Positions 1 to 7,711 of a stretch of DNA of 64,000 nucleotides are shown here, piece by piece. The position numbers and the translations under genes are program-made. The notes under the pieces are model-generated. The model was not told the DNA's origin. It was given only the letters and a program-made list of their open reading frames with translations, and did no database searches. Origin of the DNA: JAFAHD01 sp963772515 (GTDB lineage: Bacteria; Vulcanimicrobiota; Vulcanimicrobiia; Eremiobacterales; Eremiobacteraceae); contig CAVYXC010000005.1 in assembly GCA_963772515.1 (NCBI GenBank), forward strand, positions 124,001-188,000, in the 5' to 3' direction. Position 1 is the first letter of the stretch; the number at the start of each line of letters is the position of its first letter.

Positions 1-454
1 ATGAGAAGCTCGCAAACGCCTGGCCTTCCGGAACTATCGCAATGCTGACGCCGCCGTGCACCGCCGCGCATAGAGCTGGTTCGCCATAGCAGGCAAGCGC
101 TTCCACCAACGCAGGCGGGGGCTTGACCGCCATCATCGCGGCGACGAGCGTTCGCGCCCGTGCGCGCGGCGCGGTGTCGACCACTCGCAGCACGCCGTTG
201 AACGGCTCGGATACGATGATGTTCTTGCCACAGCGATACGCTGTGAGCTGTGGGTTCTGCAGTCGCCGTAGCTGAGCGACCAGTGCGGCTTGCCGCGGAT
301 CATCGGGACGTTGCATCCATCGCCGGCGCTGGCGCAACAGGCGGGCGCGCACGTGCTCGATCGCCAACGCCGTTTGTGCCTCGTCGCAGGCGATCAGAGC
401 GGCGGTATCCGGGGAATCGCACAGATCGGCGAGGACGACACGGCCTGCAGCCAT
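1..454 (-). CDS. Hypothetical protein, C-terminus beyond the left edge
   Basis: The minus strand is open from position 454 to the left edge, about 151 codons without a stop. The first ATG of this frame is at 454; the same frame ends in the TAA of the upstream deacetylase gene at 500-502, so 47 bases separate the two. The protein begins MAAGRVVLADLCDS, contains an Arg-rich helix-like stretch around residues 34-48, and then alternating hydrophobic segments (NIIVSEP, VSIAIVPEG). I do not recognise a family. The frame keeps the codon preference of its neighbours, with G or C at most third positions, which argues that it is coding. Short plus-strand frames over the same stretch look like shadows. 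Probably co-transcribed with the deacetylase. Confidence 0.5.
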   Translation of the reverse strand, partial: MAAGRVVLADLCDSPDTAALIACDEAQTALAIEHVRARLLRQRRRWMQRPDDPRQAALVAQLRRLQNPQLTAYRCGKNIIVSEPFNGVLRVVDTAPRARARTLVAAMMAVKPPPALVEALACYGEPALCAAVHGGVSIAIVPEGQAFASFS

Positions 455-499
455 TGCGGCAGTGTGTCGAACGCGTGTTGCCGCGATATGGACGAGATG

Positions 500-1444
500 T
501 TACTTGACGAGCGTCTCCGCGGCGACGAATTCGATGCCGGCCGCTTGCATCTGGGGTATCATCACCGAGAGCGCTTTCGCGGTTTCGGGGAACGGATGTC
601 CGATCGCGATCGCCTGACCGCGTTCGAGCGCCACTTTTTCCGTGGCGAACAGTTGCGCTTCGATCGCCTTTTCGTTCACGTCGTTATCCAAGAACACATC
701 GCGCGCCGCCGTCTGAACGCCCGCCTCGCGCGCCATCTGCGCGCCGATGCTGGCGTTGCTCGTCTCCGAGTCGATGAAGAACAGCCCCTTTGACTTGAAC
801 ACCGCCAGCACGTCGTGCATGACGCGCGGATCGCTCGTTCCGCGGCTGCCCATGTGGTTGTTCGCGCCGGGCACGGGCGGCAGCGATTCCAGATCCTGCT
901 CCACCTGCGCCATGATCTGCTGGTCCGACATCGACGTCGTGATCGCCCCCGGCCCGGGATTGTAATCGGATGAGATGGGCTGCATCGGCAGATGGAGCAT
1001 GATCGGTTTGCCGGCGGCCTGCGCCTCTTGTGCGAACTCGCGGCCGTGCTGCGTGAGCGGCAGGATCGCAAGCGTCAGCGGCACCCCGATCGGCAAGAAC
1101 TGCTCGTCCTTAGGCAAGTTGTTGCCGCAATCGTCGATGATGATCGCGACGCGCGGCGCGTGGGGCGGCGCGAGCGGACCTGTGCCCGTCACGGCAGGAT
1201 GCAACGCCGGAGCTTCGCTCTGCGCGACTCGCGGGCCAGCGTTTGACGGTCGGTTTCCCTGTGCCGGGTGCTGCTTCGCCTGACGCGCGTGCGAGCCGTT
1301 CTCGTAGTACCCGGCGATCTGCCGTTTGAGCGCGACCACTCCCCACCAGGAGACGGCGACGACCAGAACGACGAGCGCTACCGGAAACCAAGGGAACGGG
1401 CGCGGACGCGGGCGACGCCTTGGCCTCCGGCGTCGAGGTGCCAT
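500..1444 (-). CDS. Divergent polysaccharide deacetylase family protein (DUF610/YibQ-like)
   Basis: 314 residues. An Arg/Pro-rich cytoplasmic N-terminus (1-17) is followed by one membrane anchor (about 18-40), a low-complexity linker, and a deacetylase-like domain from about residue 98. Motifs include RVAIIIDDCGNN, which carries the paired Asp of the family, then LAILPLTQHG, IMLHLPMQP, GANNHMGSRGTSD and the late GHPFPET. This matches the divergent polysaccharide deacetylase family (PF04748), whose members are periplasmic or extracytoplasmic and thought to act on cell-wall-associated sugars; the substrate is not known. The next gene upstream on the same strand is a small lipoprotein, so an envelope role fits. 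Length is normal for an anchored member. Confidence 0.85.
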   Translation of the reverse strand: MAPRRRRPRRRPRPRPFPWFPVALVVLVVAVSWWGVVALKRQIAGYYENGSHARQAKQHPAQGNRPSNAGPRVAQSEAPALHPAVTGTGPLAPPHAPRVAIIIDDCGNNLPKDEQFLPIGVPLTLAILPLTQHGREFAQEAQAAGKPIMLHLPMQPISSDYNPGPGAITTSMSDQQIMAQVEQDLESLPPVPGANNHMGSRGTSDPRVMHDVLAVFKSKGLFFIDSETSNASIGAQMAREAGVQTAARDVFLDNDVNEKAIEAQLFATEKVALERGQAIAIGHPFPETAKALSVMIPQMQAAGIEFVAAETLVK

Positions 1445-1490
1445 ATCGTACGCACGTTCGGAACCTGCGCGCGTGCGCCCTCGTGGAACG

Positions 1491-2012
1491 CTAGAGCGAT
1501 GAGGTCGGCAGCGGCGTGGCGATGGGCGCCGAGGCCGGTGGCGGCGCGTTCCCCGGCGTGACGTCCTTAGGCATGAGTATGCTCGGCAAGTTCAATCCGC
1601 TGAGCGCGTGCACGACGATGTCGAGCCGGCGGGCGGCAAGCTCCTTGCCATTAGGATCGTAGATGCGCACTTCGATGTACTTCGTTCCCGAGAGCGCGAC
1701 GGCAGCGCCGTTGATCGGAAACGTGTAATCGCGATCCATGGTCGTCGTCTTGCCGCTTTGGTCGATCTTCTCTTTTTGGCTGAGCAGCAGCGAATTGTTC
1801 GAATTGTATACGGCGAACTGCACATTGTCGAACGGCACCGAGCCGAAGCCGTGCGTGACGACGTGCGCGTGGATCGTCGCTTTGGTATCCAACAGGCCGA
1901 CGATGATCGGATTGGGGGTCAGGTCGAGCTGCACCGATTGGAACGGGTTGCAGGCCGTTAGGGCCAACGCAAGCGTGGCGACGCCAGCGGCAAGGGCGAA
2001 TCGAGATCTCAT
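1491..2012 (-). CDS. Small lipoprotein of unknown function
   Basis: 173 residues from the ATG at 2012 (MRSRFALAAG). A start ten codons further upstream is possible but would push the signal peptide inwards. Residues 1-20 form a lipoprotein signal ending in the lipobox LTAC, so the mature protein would be a membrane-anchored Cys-lipoprotein. The body (NPIIVGLLDTKATIHAHV, YIEVRIYDPNGKELAAR) looks like an all-beta sandwich, similar in feel to extracytoplasmic Ig-like modules; the C-terminus is a Pro/Ala-rich tail. No specific family recognised. Upstream of the start lies TACAAT, then six bases GGGGAT, then ATG, so GGGGA may be a ribosome site or the message may be nearly leaderless. Confidence 0.6.
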   Translation of the reverse strand: MRSRFALAAGVATLALALTACNPFQSVQLDLTPNPIIVGLLDTKATIHAHVVTHGFGSVPFDNVQFAVYNSNNSLLLSQKEKIDQSGKTTTMDRDYTFPINGAAVALSGTKYIEVRIYDPNGKELAARRLDIVVHALSGLNLPSILMPKDVTPGNAPPPASAPIATPLPTSSL

Positions 2013-2070
2013 ATCCCCATTGTAACGGACTCGAGCACCCAAAAGTGACAGACCCAGGCTGGGATTTCCC

Positions 2071-3363
2071 CTAGAGCGCCGCGGGGGCTTCGACCGCTCT
2101 CGCAGCGTCGGTGGAACCCCGGCTGAACAACCACAGGAAATTGAGCATGATCAAATTGGCGACGATGCTCGAACCGCCGTACGAGAAGAACGGCAGCGTG
2201 ATGCCGGTCAACGGCACCAGTCCGACGACGCCGCCGATGATCACGAACACCTGGATGCCCAGCGTTGCGGCAAAGCCGGTCGCCAACAGCATCGTGAAAC
2301 GGTCGGTCGCGGCGAACGCGATACCGAACCCGCGCACCACCAAGACCGCATACAGGGCGATCAACGCCAAACCGCCGATGAGCCCGAACTCCTCAGCCCA
2401 CGCGGCAAAGGTATAATCGGTCGCCGCATCCGGGATGAAGCCGGGATGTCCCTGATGATATCCCGTCCCGAGCAAGCCGCCGGCGGCCAGCGAGAAAAAC
2501 CCCTGCTCGGCTTGGTAGCCGCGACCCAGCGGATCGCTCCACGGATCCAGCCACACGCCGATGCGCGTCTGCACGTACGGCAAGTTGTGGGCCGCGAACC
2601 ACGCGCCGATCGCGAAGATGACGAAGAACGCGATCACGATATCGAGGCGGCGCGATGCGACGTACAGCATCACCAAGAAAATCCCCAAGAAGAGCGCTGC
2701 CATCCCCACGTCGTGCTGGAGCACGAGGGTGACAATGGAGACTCCCCACCCGAGCACGAGCGGTAAGATAAGGCGCAAATAGCGGCCGATCTCGGACCAG
2801 CGCACCGCCGCGATCTCTTGGCCGTGGTCGGCCAAGTACGCAGCCATGAAGAACACCATGAACAGCTTGATGCCTTCGACCGGTTGCGCGTTGAAGGGCC
2901 CGATGTGGAACCACAGGCGCGCGCCGTTGACTTCCTGACCGAAGTAATGCAGCGCGACGAACAACGCCAGCGACACAAGCACCCACGGATAGGTGACGTG
3001 CGCAAGACGGCGATACTGCACGAACAGACGCTGGGCGAGGACGACGATCGCCAGACCCGCTATCAGCGACCCGGTCTGGTGGCGGCCTAGATACGGATCG
3101 ATGCGGCTGATCTCAAGGATGCCGAGTGCGCAGATCGCGGCGACGATCGGGATGATCACGCGATCGTGCTCGAGGGCGTCGGGCGGCGTCACTTGCCATA
3201 CGACGAACAGCGCGCCGGCGATGACGAGCATCCACCACGGATACCAGCCGTTGAGCGGCAGCAGCAACGCGAGCCCGATCGCGGCCAACACCAGCACCAC
3301 GAGTAACGGAACGGCAGAGCGGACCGCGGCCGGCGTGGCCCCCCAGCGTGCTGCTACATCCAC
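2071..3363 (-). CDS. SEDS-family peptidoglycan polymerase (FtsW/RodA type)
   Basis: 430 residues with about ten hydrophobic segments. The family signature is seen in the Pro/Gly-rich loops: FGQEVNGARLWFHIGPF (about 143-160), which contains the extracytoplasmic residues used by SEDS glycosyltransferases, QPVEGIKLF, VLQHDVGMAALF, and near the C-terminus GLVPLTGITLPFFSYGGSS, the classic FtsW/RodA/SpoVE signature. It polymerises lipid II into glycan strands, normally with a partner class B penicillin-binding protein, which is not in the window. Its ATG directly abuts the stop of the PP2C phosphatase gene, and an FHA gene lies one gene further up. This order recalls the actinobacterial pstP-rodA unit and suggests RodA-like use, but sequence alone does not separate FtsW from RodA here. 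Confidence 0.9.
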   Translation of the reverse strand: MDVAARWGATPAAVRSAVPLLVVLVLAAIGLALLLPLNGWYPWWMLVIAGALFVVWQVTPPDALEHDRVIIPIVAAICALGILEISRIDPYLGRHQTGSLIAGLAIVVLAQRLFVQYRRLAHVTYPWVLVSLALFVALHYFGQEVNGARLWFHIGPFNAQPVEGIKLFMVFFMAAYLADHGQEIAAVRWSEIGRYLRLILPLVLGWGVSIVTLVLQHDVGMAALFLGIFLVMLYVASRRLDIVIAFFVIFAIGAWFAAHNLPYVQTRIGVWLDPWSDPLGRGYQAEQGFFSLAAGGLLGTGYHQGHPGFIPDAATDYTFAAWAEEFGLIGGLALIALYAVLVVRGFGIAFAATDRFTMLLATGFAATLGIQVFVIIGGVVGLVPLTGITLPFFSYGGSSIVANLIMLNFLWLFSRGSTDAARAVEAPAAL

Positions 3364-4464
3364 CTAGTGTCGGGATTGCGTGCGCAGGTAGTCATCGGCG
3401 GCGTTCTGCCCGCCGACCTGCACGCCGTGGTCGAGGTCGTGCTGCACGGCCGTCGGCAGAGACTGCGCCGTCACGTCGTAGGTCTTGCGCGTCACGTGCA
3501 ACGGAATGCCGTAGAAGCTCGCGGGCGTGCCCGCGAACAACGCGACTTTGCCCGTCTCGTCAGTGCCTAGGTAGAGATGATTGTCGCTGAACCACCACGC
3601 GATGATGCCGGCAGTCGTGATGACGAACAGCGCCAAGGCGATGAGCAGCATCACGCCGGGCCAGCGGCGGCGCGGCGCGCGCGCTTGGTCGGCGGCCGAG
3701 CCGTGTACGGTCACGTCACGCGCCAGCAACACGGTGGCGTTGTCGGCGCCCCCGGCGATGCGCGCGAGCGCGACCACGCGCTGCGCGCTGGCGTCGGCGC
3801 TATCGCGGTTGGTGAGCGCCGGCTGGAGATCGGCGAGCGGCACGGCGCGATGTGCGCCGTCGGTCATCAGCGCGATCGCGTCGCGCTGGTGCAGCGTGTA
3901 GTGTGAGACTTTCGGAGCGACGGCTACCGCGTCTTCGATGCCCAACGCGCGCATGAGCAGCGGACGCGACGACCGTTGCTTGCCGGGGCGGGCTGGATGT
4001 CCGCCGCTGCGCACCAATTCGGGCACGATCGATTCGTCGTTGGTCAGCGCGACCAGCTCGTTGCGGCGCAAGAGGTAGGCGCGCGAGTCGCCCACGTGCG
4101 CGATGAAAGCCTGATCGTTGATGACGAGGACCGCCGTACAGGTCGAAGCGGTGGTGACGCAGTCGTCGCTGCCGCCCCCGAGCCGATACAGCCGGTCGTT
4201 CGCCTCGGTGAAGGCGCTCACCAAGAGCTGGCGGACGTCGGTCGGGCTGAGCGTGCGGGAGGGGAAGGTGGCGCGGCGCAATTCGCGGCGCACCGCATCG
4301 CGAACGGTCTCGAGCACGAGAGTGGAGGCGGGCACGCCGTGCGCGCGGCCGAACCCGTCGGCCACGGCGAGCAACGTGACGTTCTTATGGAGCTGCTCTG
4401 CGCTCCAAGCGTCCTCGTTCGACCGCTGCCCCGCGCCGACGTCGGTGGCTACGCCGACCTCCAT
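3364..4464 (-). CDS. Membrane-anchored PP2C-type serine/threonine phosphatase (PstP-like)
   Basis: 366 residues. The cytoplasmic catalytic domain (about 1-250) shows the PP2C motifs in order: RSNEDAW (D18), VADGFG (D36, G37), STCTAVLVINDQ, HVGDSRAYL, MTDGAHR, and GGADNATVLL. The Asp residues coordinate the two Mn/Mg ions. A single transmembrane helix follows (about 275-297) and then an extracytoplasmic tail of about 70 residues. The architecture matches actinobacterial PstP, which reverses PASTA-kinase phosphorylation of cell-division and wall proteins. No partner kinase is present in the window. The gene lies between the FHA and SEDS genes and its TAG stop is immediately followed by the SEDS start. 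Confidence 0.88.
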   Translation of the reverse strand: MEVGVATDVGAGQRSNEDAWSAEQLHKNVTLLAVADGFGRAHGVPASTLVLETVRDAVRRELRRATFPSRTLSPTDVRQLLVSAFTEANDRLYRLGGGSDDCVTTASTCTAVLVINDQAFIAHVGDSRAYLLRRNELVALTNDESIVPELVRSGGHPARPGKQRSSRPLLMRALGIEDAVAVAPKVSHYTLHQRDAIALMTDGAHRAVPLADLQPALTNRDSADASAQRVVALARIAGGADNATVLLARDVTVHGSAADQARAPRRRWPGVMLLIALALFVITTAGIIAWWFSDNHLYLGTDETGKVALFAGTPASFYGIPLHVTRKTYDVTAQSLPTAVQHDLDHGVQVGGQNAADDYLRTQSRH

Positions 4465-4489
4465 CGAAACCGCTCCCTATCGGAGCGCG

Positions 4490-4924
4490 CTATGCATCCT
4501 CGCGGGATGGCGCTCCTAGGTAGACTATTTGGTTGGTTCCCAAACCAATCCTGTCCCCACGGCGCAGCGGCGTCATGCCGTCCAGGCGCTTCCCATTCAG
4601 CAAGGTTCCGTTGGTGGAATCGAGGTCCTCGATGGTCGCGACGCCCTCGGCCACGTGCAGGCGGGCGTGCATCTTCGAGACGCTCGCATCGTCAAAAGCG
4701 ATGTCGCAATCGCGACCTCGTCCCAGCAGACAGCCGTCGCGCGCCTCGAGCGTGTCAGCCCCTTGGCCCGGCCGCTGGACTCGCAAGACCACCGCGTCGG
4801 TGCGTTCGGGTTGATCGACGCGCTGCACGCCGCCCGGCGAACGGAACGCCCACAGCGCCAGCGCCAGGGCGCCGAGCGCCATGGCCAGCGATTCCCATCG
4901 TACTACGAGCGCATCTGCGATCAT
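4490..4924 (-). CDS. FHA-domain protein with N-terminal membrane segment
   Basis: 144 residues. One hydrophobic helix (about 8-27) precedes a forkhead-associated domain (about 50-140). FHA hallmarks are visible: LLGRGRDCDIAFDD with the phosphopeptide-binding Arg, SVSKMHARLHV with the SxxH motif, and DLDSTNGTLLNG with the NG turn. FHA domains bind phosphothreonine, so the protein is expected to read Ser/Thr-kinase signals at the membrane. Its ATG overlaps the rsmB stop (ATGA at 4921-4924) and the PP2C phosphatase follows 25 bases downstream. Family knowledge plus neighbourhood points to a role in envelope growth control with the phosphatase and SEDS protein; the actual ligand is unknown. Confidence 0.88.
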   Translation of the reverse strand: MIADALVVRWESLAMALGALALALWAFRSPGGVQRVDQPERTDAVVLRVQRPGQGADTLEARDGCLLGRGRDCDIAFDDASVSKMHARLHVAEGVATIEDLDSTNGTLLNGKRLDGMTPLRRGDRIGLGTNQIVYLGAPSREDA

Positions 4925-6258
4925 CGCGCTGCGCGTTCGAGCATCGCATAGAAGAATCCGTCGGCGCCGTTGATGCCTGGCTCACTCAATACGCCGGCAT
5001 CCGCGTGTGTGACGCCGGACGCATCGGCTGGCACCTCGAGCGGCCGAGCGCGCCACTCGTCGTGGCCTCGCAAGAACGCATCGACGACGTCCTCGTCTTC
5101 GGCGCGCACGGTCGAACAGGTCACATAGAGCAAGCGCCCGCCCGGGCGGACCTTATGCGCGGCGTGCGATAGCACGTCGCGCTGGATGGCGGCAAAGCGC
5201 TCCGGATCGCCCGGCTCCTTGCGCCAACGCGCATCGGCGCGGCGTCCGAGTATGCCGAGGCCCGAACACGGCGCGTCCACCAGCGCCGCATCGGCGCCTG
5301 CCTCGATGCCGCTGTCATAATCCGCGCGCGCGTTCGCGCGGATCACGGCGATCGGCGTGGCTTGGCGCGCGGTGCTCGCCTGTAATGCCTTCAACTTAGT
5401 GGCGTCGTCATCGATCGCGACGATGCGCCCGCGACCGCCCATGCGCGCGGCGATCATGCCGGTCTTCACGCCGCGCCCCGCGCACACGTCGAGGATCGTC
5501 TCGCCCGGTTTCGGGTCGAGCAGCTGCACCGCGAACTGACTCTCCTCGCTTTGCACCGTCAGGCGGCCGTCGGCGATGGCGCGCTCGAAAACGGTCCGAT
5601 TGCCGCGCGACGCGTTCTCGACCACGATGCATTCGGGGATGCCGAGCTGGCCGTACGCGGTCTCGAAACCGGCTTGCTCGAGCGCGTTGCGCGCCTGCGC
5701 GTCGGTCCATTGCGTCAAGTCGGTGCGCAGCGCTCGCCGCGGCGGACCGTTGATGCCGGCGCCGATCTGCACCGCCTCGTCGAAACCGAATCGATCGATG
5801 AATGATTGCGCGATCCAGTCCGGCAGCGACGCGTAGAGGCCCAGCCCGGCAGCGCCGCTCTCCGGCGTCGGCAACGGGGGCTGGGGACGCTCGCGACTCA
5901 AGCGGCGCAGCACCGCGTTTGTGGTCGCGGCCAACCCTGTGTGTCCGAGACGGCGCGCAAGCGCGACGCTTTCGTCGACCGCGCTGTGCACCGGCACGCG
6001 CTCGAGATACAAGATCTGATATGCGCCCAACAGCAACACCCACTGCAACAGCCTATCGAGTTTTTCAAACGGCTTGTTCAGACAGGTCTGCACCGCCCAC
6101 GCAAGCGTGCGGCGCCTTTTGAGCGTGCCGTGCGCGAGCTCGGTTGCAAACGCGCGGTCGCGGGCATCCAGGCGCGCCGCCGTCAACATGCGATCCAACG
6201 TGGCGGATGCATCGCCGCCTTGCATGAGCGCTCGCAGCGCGACTTCGCGCGCGGTCAT
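4921..6258 (-). CDS. rsmB: 16S rRNA (cytosine-967-C5)-methyltransferase RsmB
   Basis: 445 residues. The N-terminal NusB-like domain (about 1-135) carries LAHGTLKRRRTLAWAV and VHSAVDESVALAR; the C-terminal Rossmann methyltransferase domain has the AdoMet motif ILDVCAGRGVKT (about 255-266), the PC motif DAPCSGLG (C331) and VTCST (C381). In this family one Cys forms the covalent adduct with cytosine and the other helps release it. It methylates C967 of 16S rRNA. The start overlaps the fmt stop by four bases, the usual fmt-rsmB arrangement, and the 3' end overlaps the FHA gene. Length is typical. Confidence 0.94.
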   Translation of the reverse strand: MTAREVALRALMQGGDASATLDRMLTAARLDARDRAFATELAHGTLKRRRTLAWAVQTCLNKPFEKLDRLLQWVLLLGAYQILYLERVPVHSAVDESVALARRLGHTGLAATTNAVLRRLSRERPQPPLPTPESGAAGLGLYASLPDWIAQSFIDRFGFDEAVQIGAGINGPPRRALRTDLTQWTDAQARNALEQAGFETAYGQLGIPECIVVENASRGNRTVFERAIADGRLTVQSEESQFAVQLLDPKPGETILDVCAGRGVKTGMIAARMGGRGRIVAIDDDATKLKALQASTARQATPIAVIRANARADYDSGIEAGADAALVDAPCSGLGILGRRADARWRKEPGDPERFAAIQRDVLSHAAHKVRPGGRLLYVTCSTVRAEDEDVVDAFLRGHDEWRARPLEVPADASGVTHADAGVLSEPGINGADGFFYAMLERAAR

Positions 6259-7148
6259 CGCATACTGCGCGCGAAATCAGCGCCGCTCATGGGCGGCTTG
6301 CCCGCCGGCACCACGCGCAGCAGCCGGAGCGAGCCGGTCCGACACGCGATGAGCGGTCCGTCGCCGTCAAGTGACACCACCGTGCCTGGCGTTGCGCGCG
6401 CGCCGTCCTCGGCGCGCGCTTCCAACACTTTGAGCCGCGTGCCGTTCAGCTCAAGCCACGCGCCGGGCTTGGGGCTCAGCGAGCGGACCACATTGACGCT
6501 GCGAGATGCGTCGTCAAAGGCAAGTCGAAGATCGTCTTTGACGATCGGTCGCGTGAAGGTGGCTTTAATCTCGTCTTGAGCCACTCGTCCCAGCGTTCCG
6601 GCCGCCAGTTCATGCAGTGCAGAGCGCAACAACGCCGCGCTCACGAGCGCCAAACGGTCGTGAAGCGATTCGAAGTCGTCGTCCGGCTTGATGGCGACGG
6701 TCTGCGCCAACGCGATGTCGCCTGCGTCCATCCGCTCGTTCATCCAGATGATGCTCACGCCGGTCGCGGATAGTCCGTCGCGCAGTGCCGCTTGGATCGG
6801 CGTCGCGCCGCGGTATTCGGGCAGGAGGCTGGGGTGGACGTTGAGCGCGCCGAGCGCCGGCACGCGCAACAGCGTGCTCGGCAATATCTTGCCGTACGAC
6901 GCGGTCACAAGCACGTCAGGCAGCAGCGCACGTGTGGCGTCGCAGAACGCAGCGTCGAGTTTCTCGGGCGTGAAGACCGGCATGCCCGCAGCAGCCGCGG
7001 CGGTTCTGACCGGCGTCGGCGTCAGCTTCAGGCCGCGTCCGGCAGGCCGGTCCGCTTGGGTGTAGACCCCGACGACGTCGTGGGCGCGCGCGATTTCGAG
7101 AAGACTCGGCACCGCAAACGCGGAGCTGCCGAAGAAGATCACGCGCAA
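6255..7148 (-). CDS. fmt: Methionyl-tRNA formyltransferase
   Basis: 297 residues, normal for the family. The N-terminal formyltransferase domain has MRVIFFGSSAFAVPSL, the catalytic Asn-His-Asp set (N103 and H105 in NVHPSLLPEYRGATPIQ, D144 in MDAGDI) and the formyl-tetrahydrofolate signature SLLPEYRG. The C-terminal OB-fold region (about 205-297) binds the acceptor stem of the initiator tRNA. It formylates Met-tRNA for translation start; the formyl group is later removed by the deformylase encoded 16 bases upstream in the same unit. The four-base overlap with rsmB shows co-transcription. Confidence 0.95.
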   Translation of the reverse strand: MRVIFFGSSAFAVPSLLEIARAHDVVGVYTQADRPAGRGLKLTPTPVRTAAAAAGMPVFTPEKLDAAFCDATRALLPDVLVTASYGKILPSTLLRVPALGALNVHPSLLPEYRGATPIQAALRDGLSATGVSIIWMNERMDAGDIALAQTVAIKPDDDFESLHDRLALVSAALLRSALHELAAGTLGRVAQDEIKATFTRPIVKDDLRLAFDDASRSVNVVRSLSPKPGAWLELNGTRLKVLEARAEDGARATPGTVVSLDGDGPLIACRTGSLRLLRVVPAGKPPMSGADFARSMR

Positions 7149-7164
7149 GCGGCGCGCGGGCTGC

Positions 7165-7701
7165 TCAGATGCCGACGTTGCGAAGAGCTTCTTCTTCTTT
7201 CTGCGTTCGTTCCGAAGCCTCGATGGGGATGGCGTCGCGGATATTGGTCGCCTTGTCGAGGATGAGCACGCCGTCGAGGTGGTCGACCTCGTGTTGGAAG
7301 CAGCGCGCCAACCAACCCTCGGCGCGCAGCGTGAACTTCTTGCCGTTGCGATCGAGGCCGGTCACGGTGCACGCGGTCGCGCGCTTCACGTCGCCGAGCT
7401 TGCCGGGGATCGACAGGCAGCCTTCGACGGCCTCTTCTTCGCCTTCGAAATCGCTGAGCACCGGATTGATGACGGCGTAGGGCGTCTCGTCCTCGCCGCC
7501 CAGATGGACGACGATGATGCGCTTGCCGATGCCGACCTGCGGCGCCGCCAGGCCGATGCCCGGCGCGGCGCGCATGGTCGCGAACATATCGTCGATCAGC
7601 TGCTGGGTGAGCGGCAGCTTCAGCTCGAGGTTCGTGACCTTCTTAGCGACTTTGTGGAGAACGGGATCCGGCTCGAAGACGATGCGTCTGATGTACGCCA
7701 T
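7165..7701 (-). CDS. def: Peptide deformylase
   Basis: 178 residues. All three metal-site motifs are intact: GIGLAAPQ (48-55), EGCLS (93-97, C95 ligand) and QHEVDH (136-141, H137 and H141 ligands, E138 catalytic). It removes the formyl group from nascent N-termini and is usually an Fe(II) enzyme. The C-terminal tail after the metal site (ATNIRDAIPIEASERTQKEEE) is charged and longer than in minimal members. It sits between hslU (10 bases upstream) and fmt, so the formylation and deformylation genes are coupled. Confidence 0.95.
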   Translation of the reverse strand: MAYIRRIVFEPDPVLHKVAKKVTNLELKLPLTQQLIDDMFATMRAAPGIGLAAPQVGIGKRIIVVHLGGEDETPYAVINPVLSDFEGEEEAVEGCLSIPGKLGDVKRATACTVTGLDRNGKKFTLRAEGWLARCFQHEVDHLDGVLILDKATNIRDAIPIEASERTQKEEEALRNVGI

Positions 7702-7711
7702 GCACTGCCCA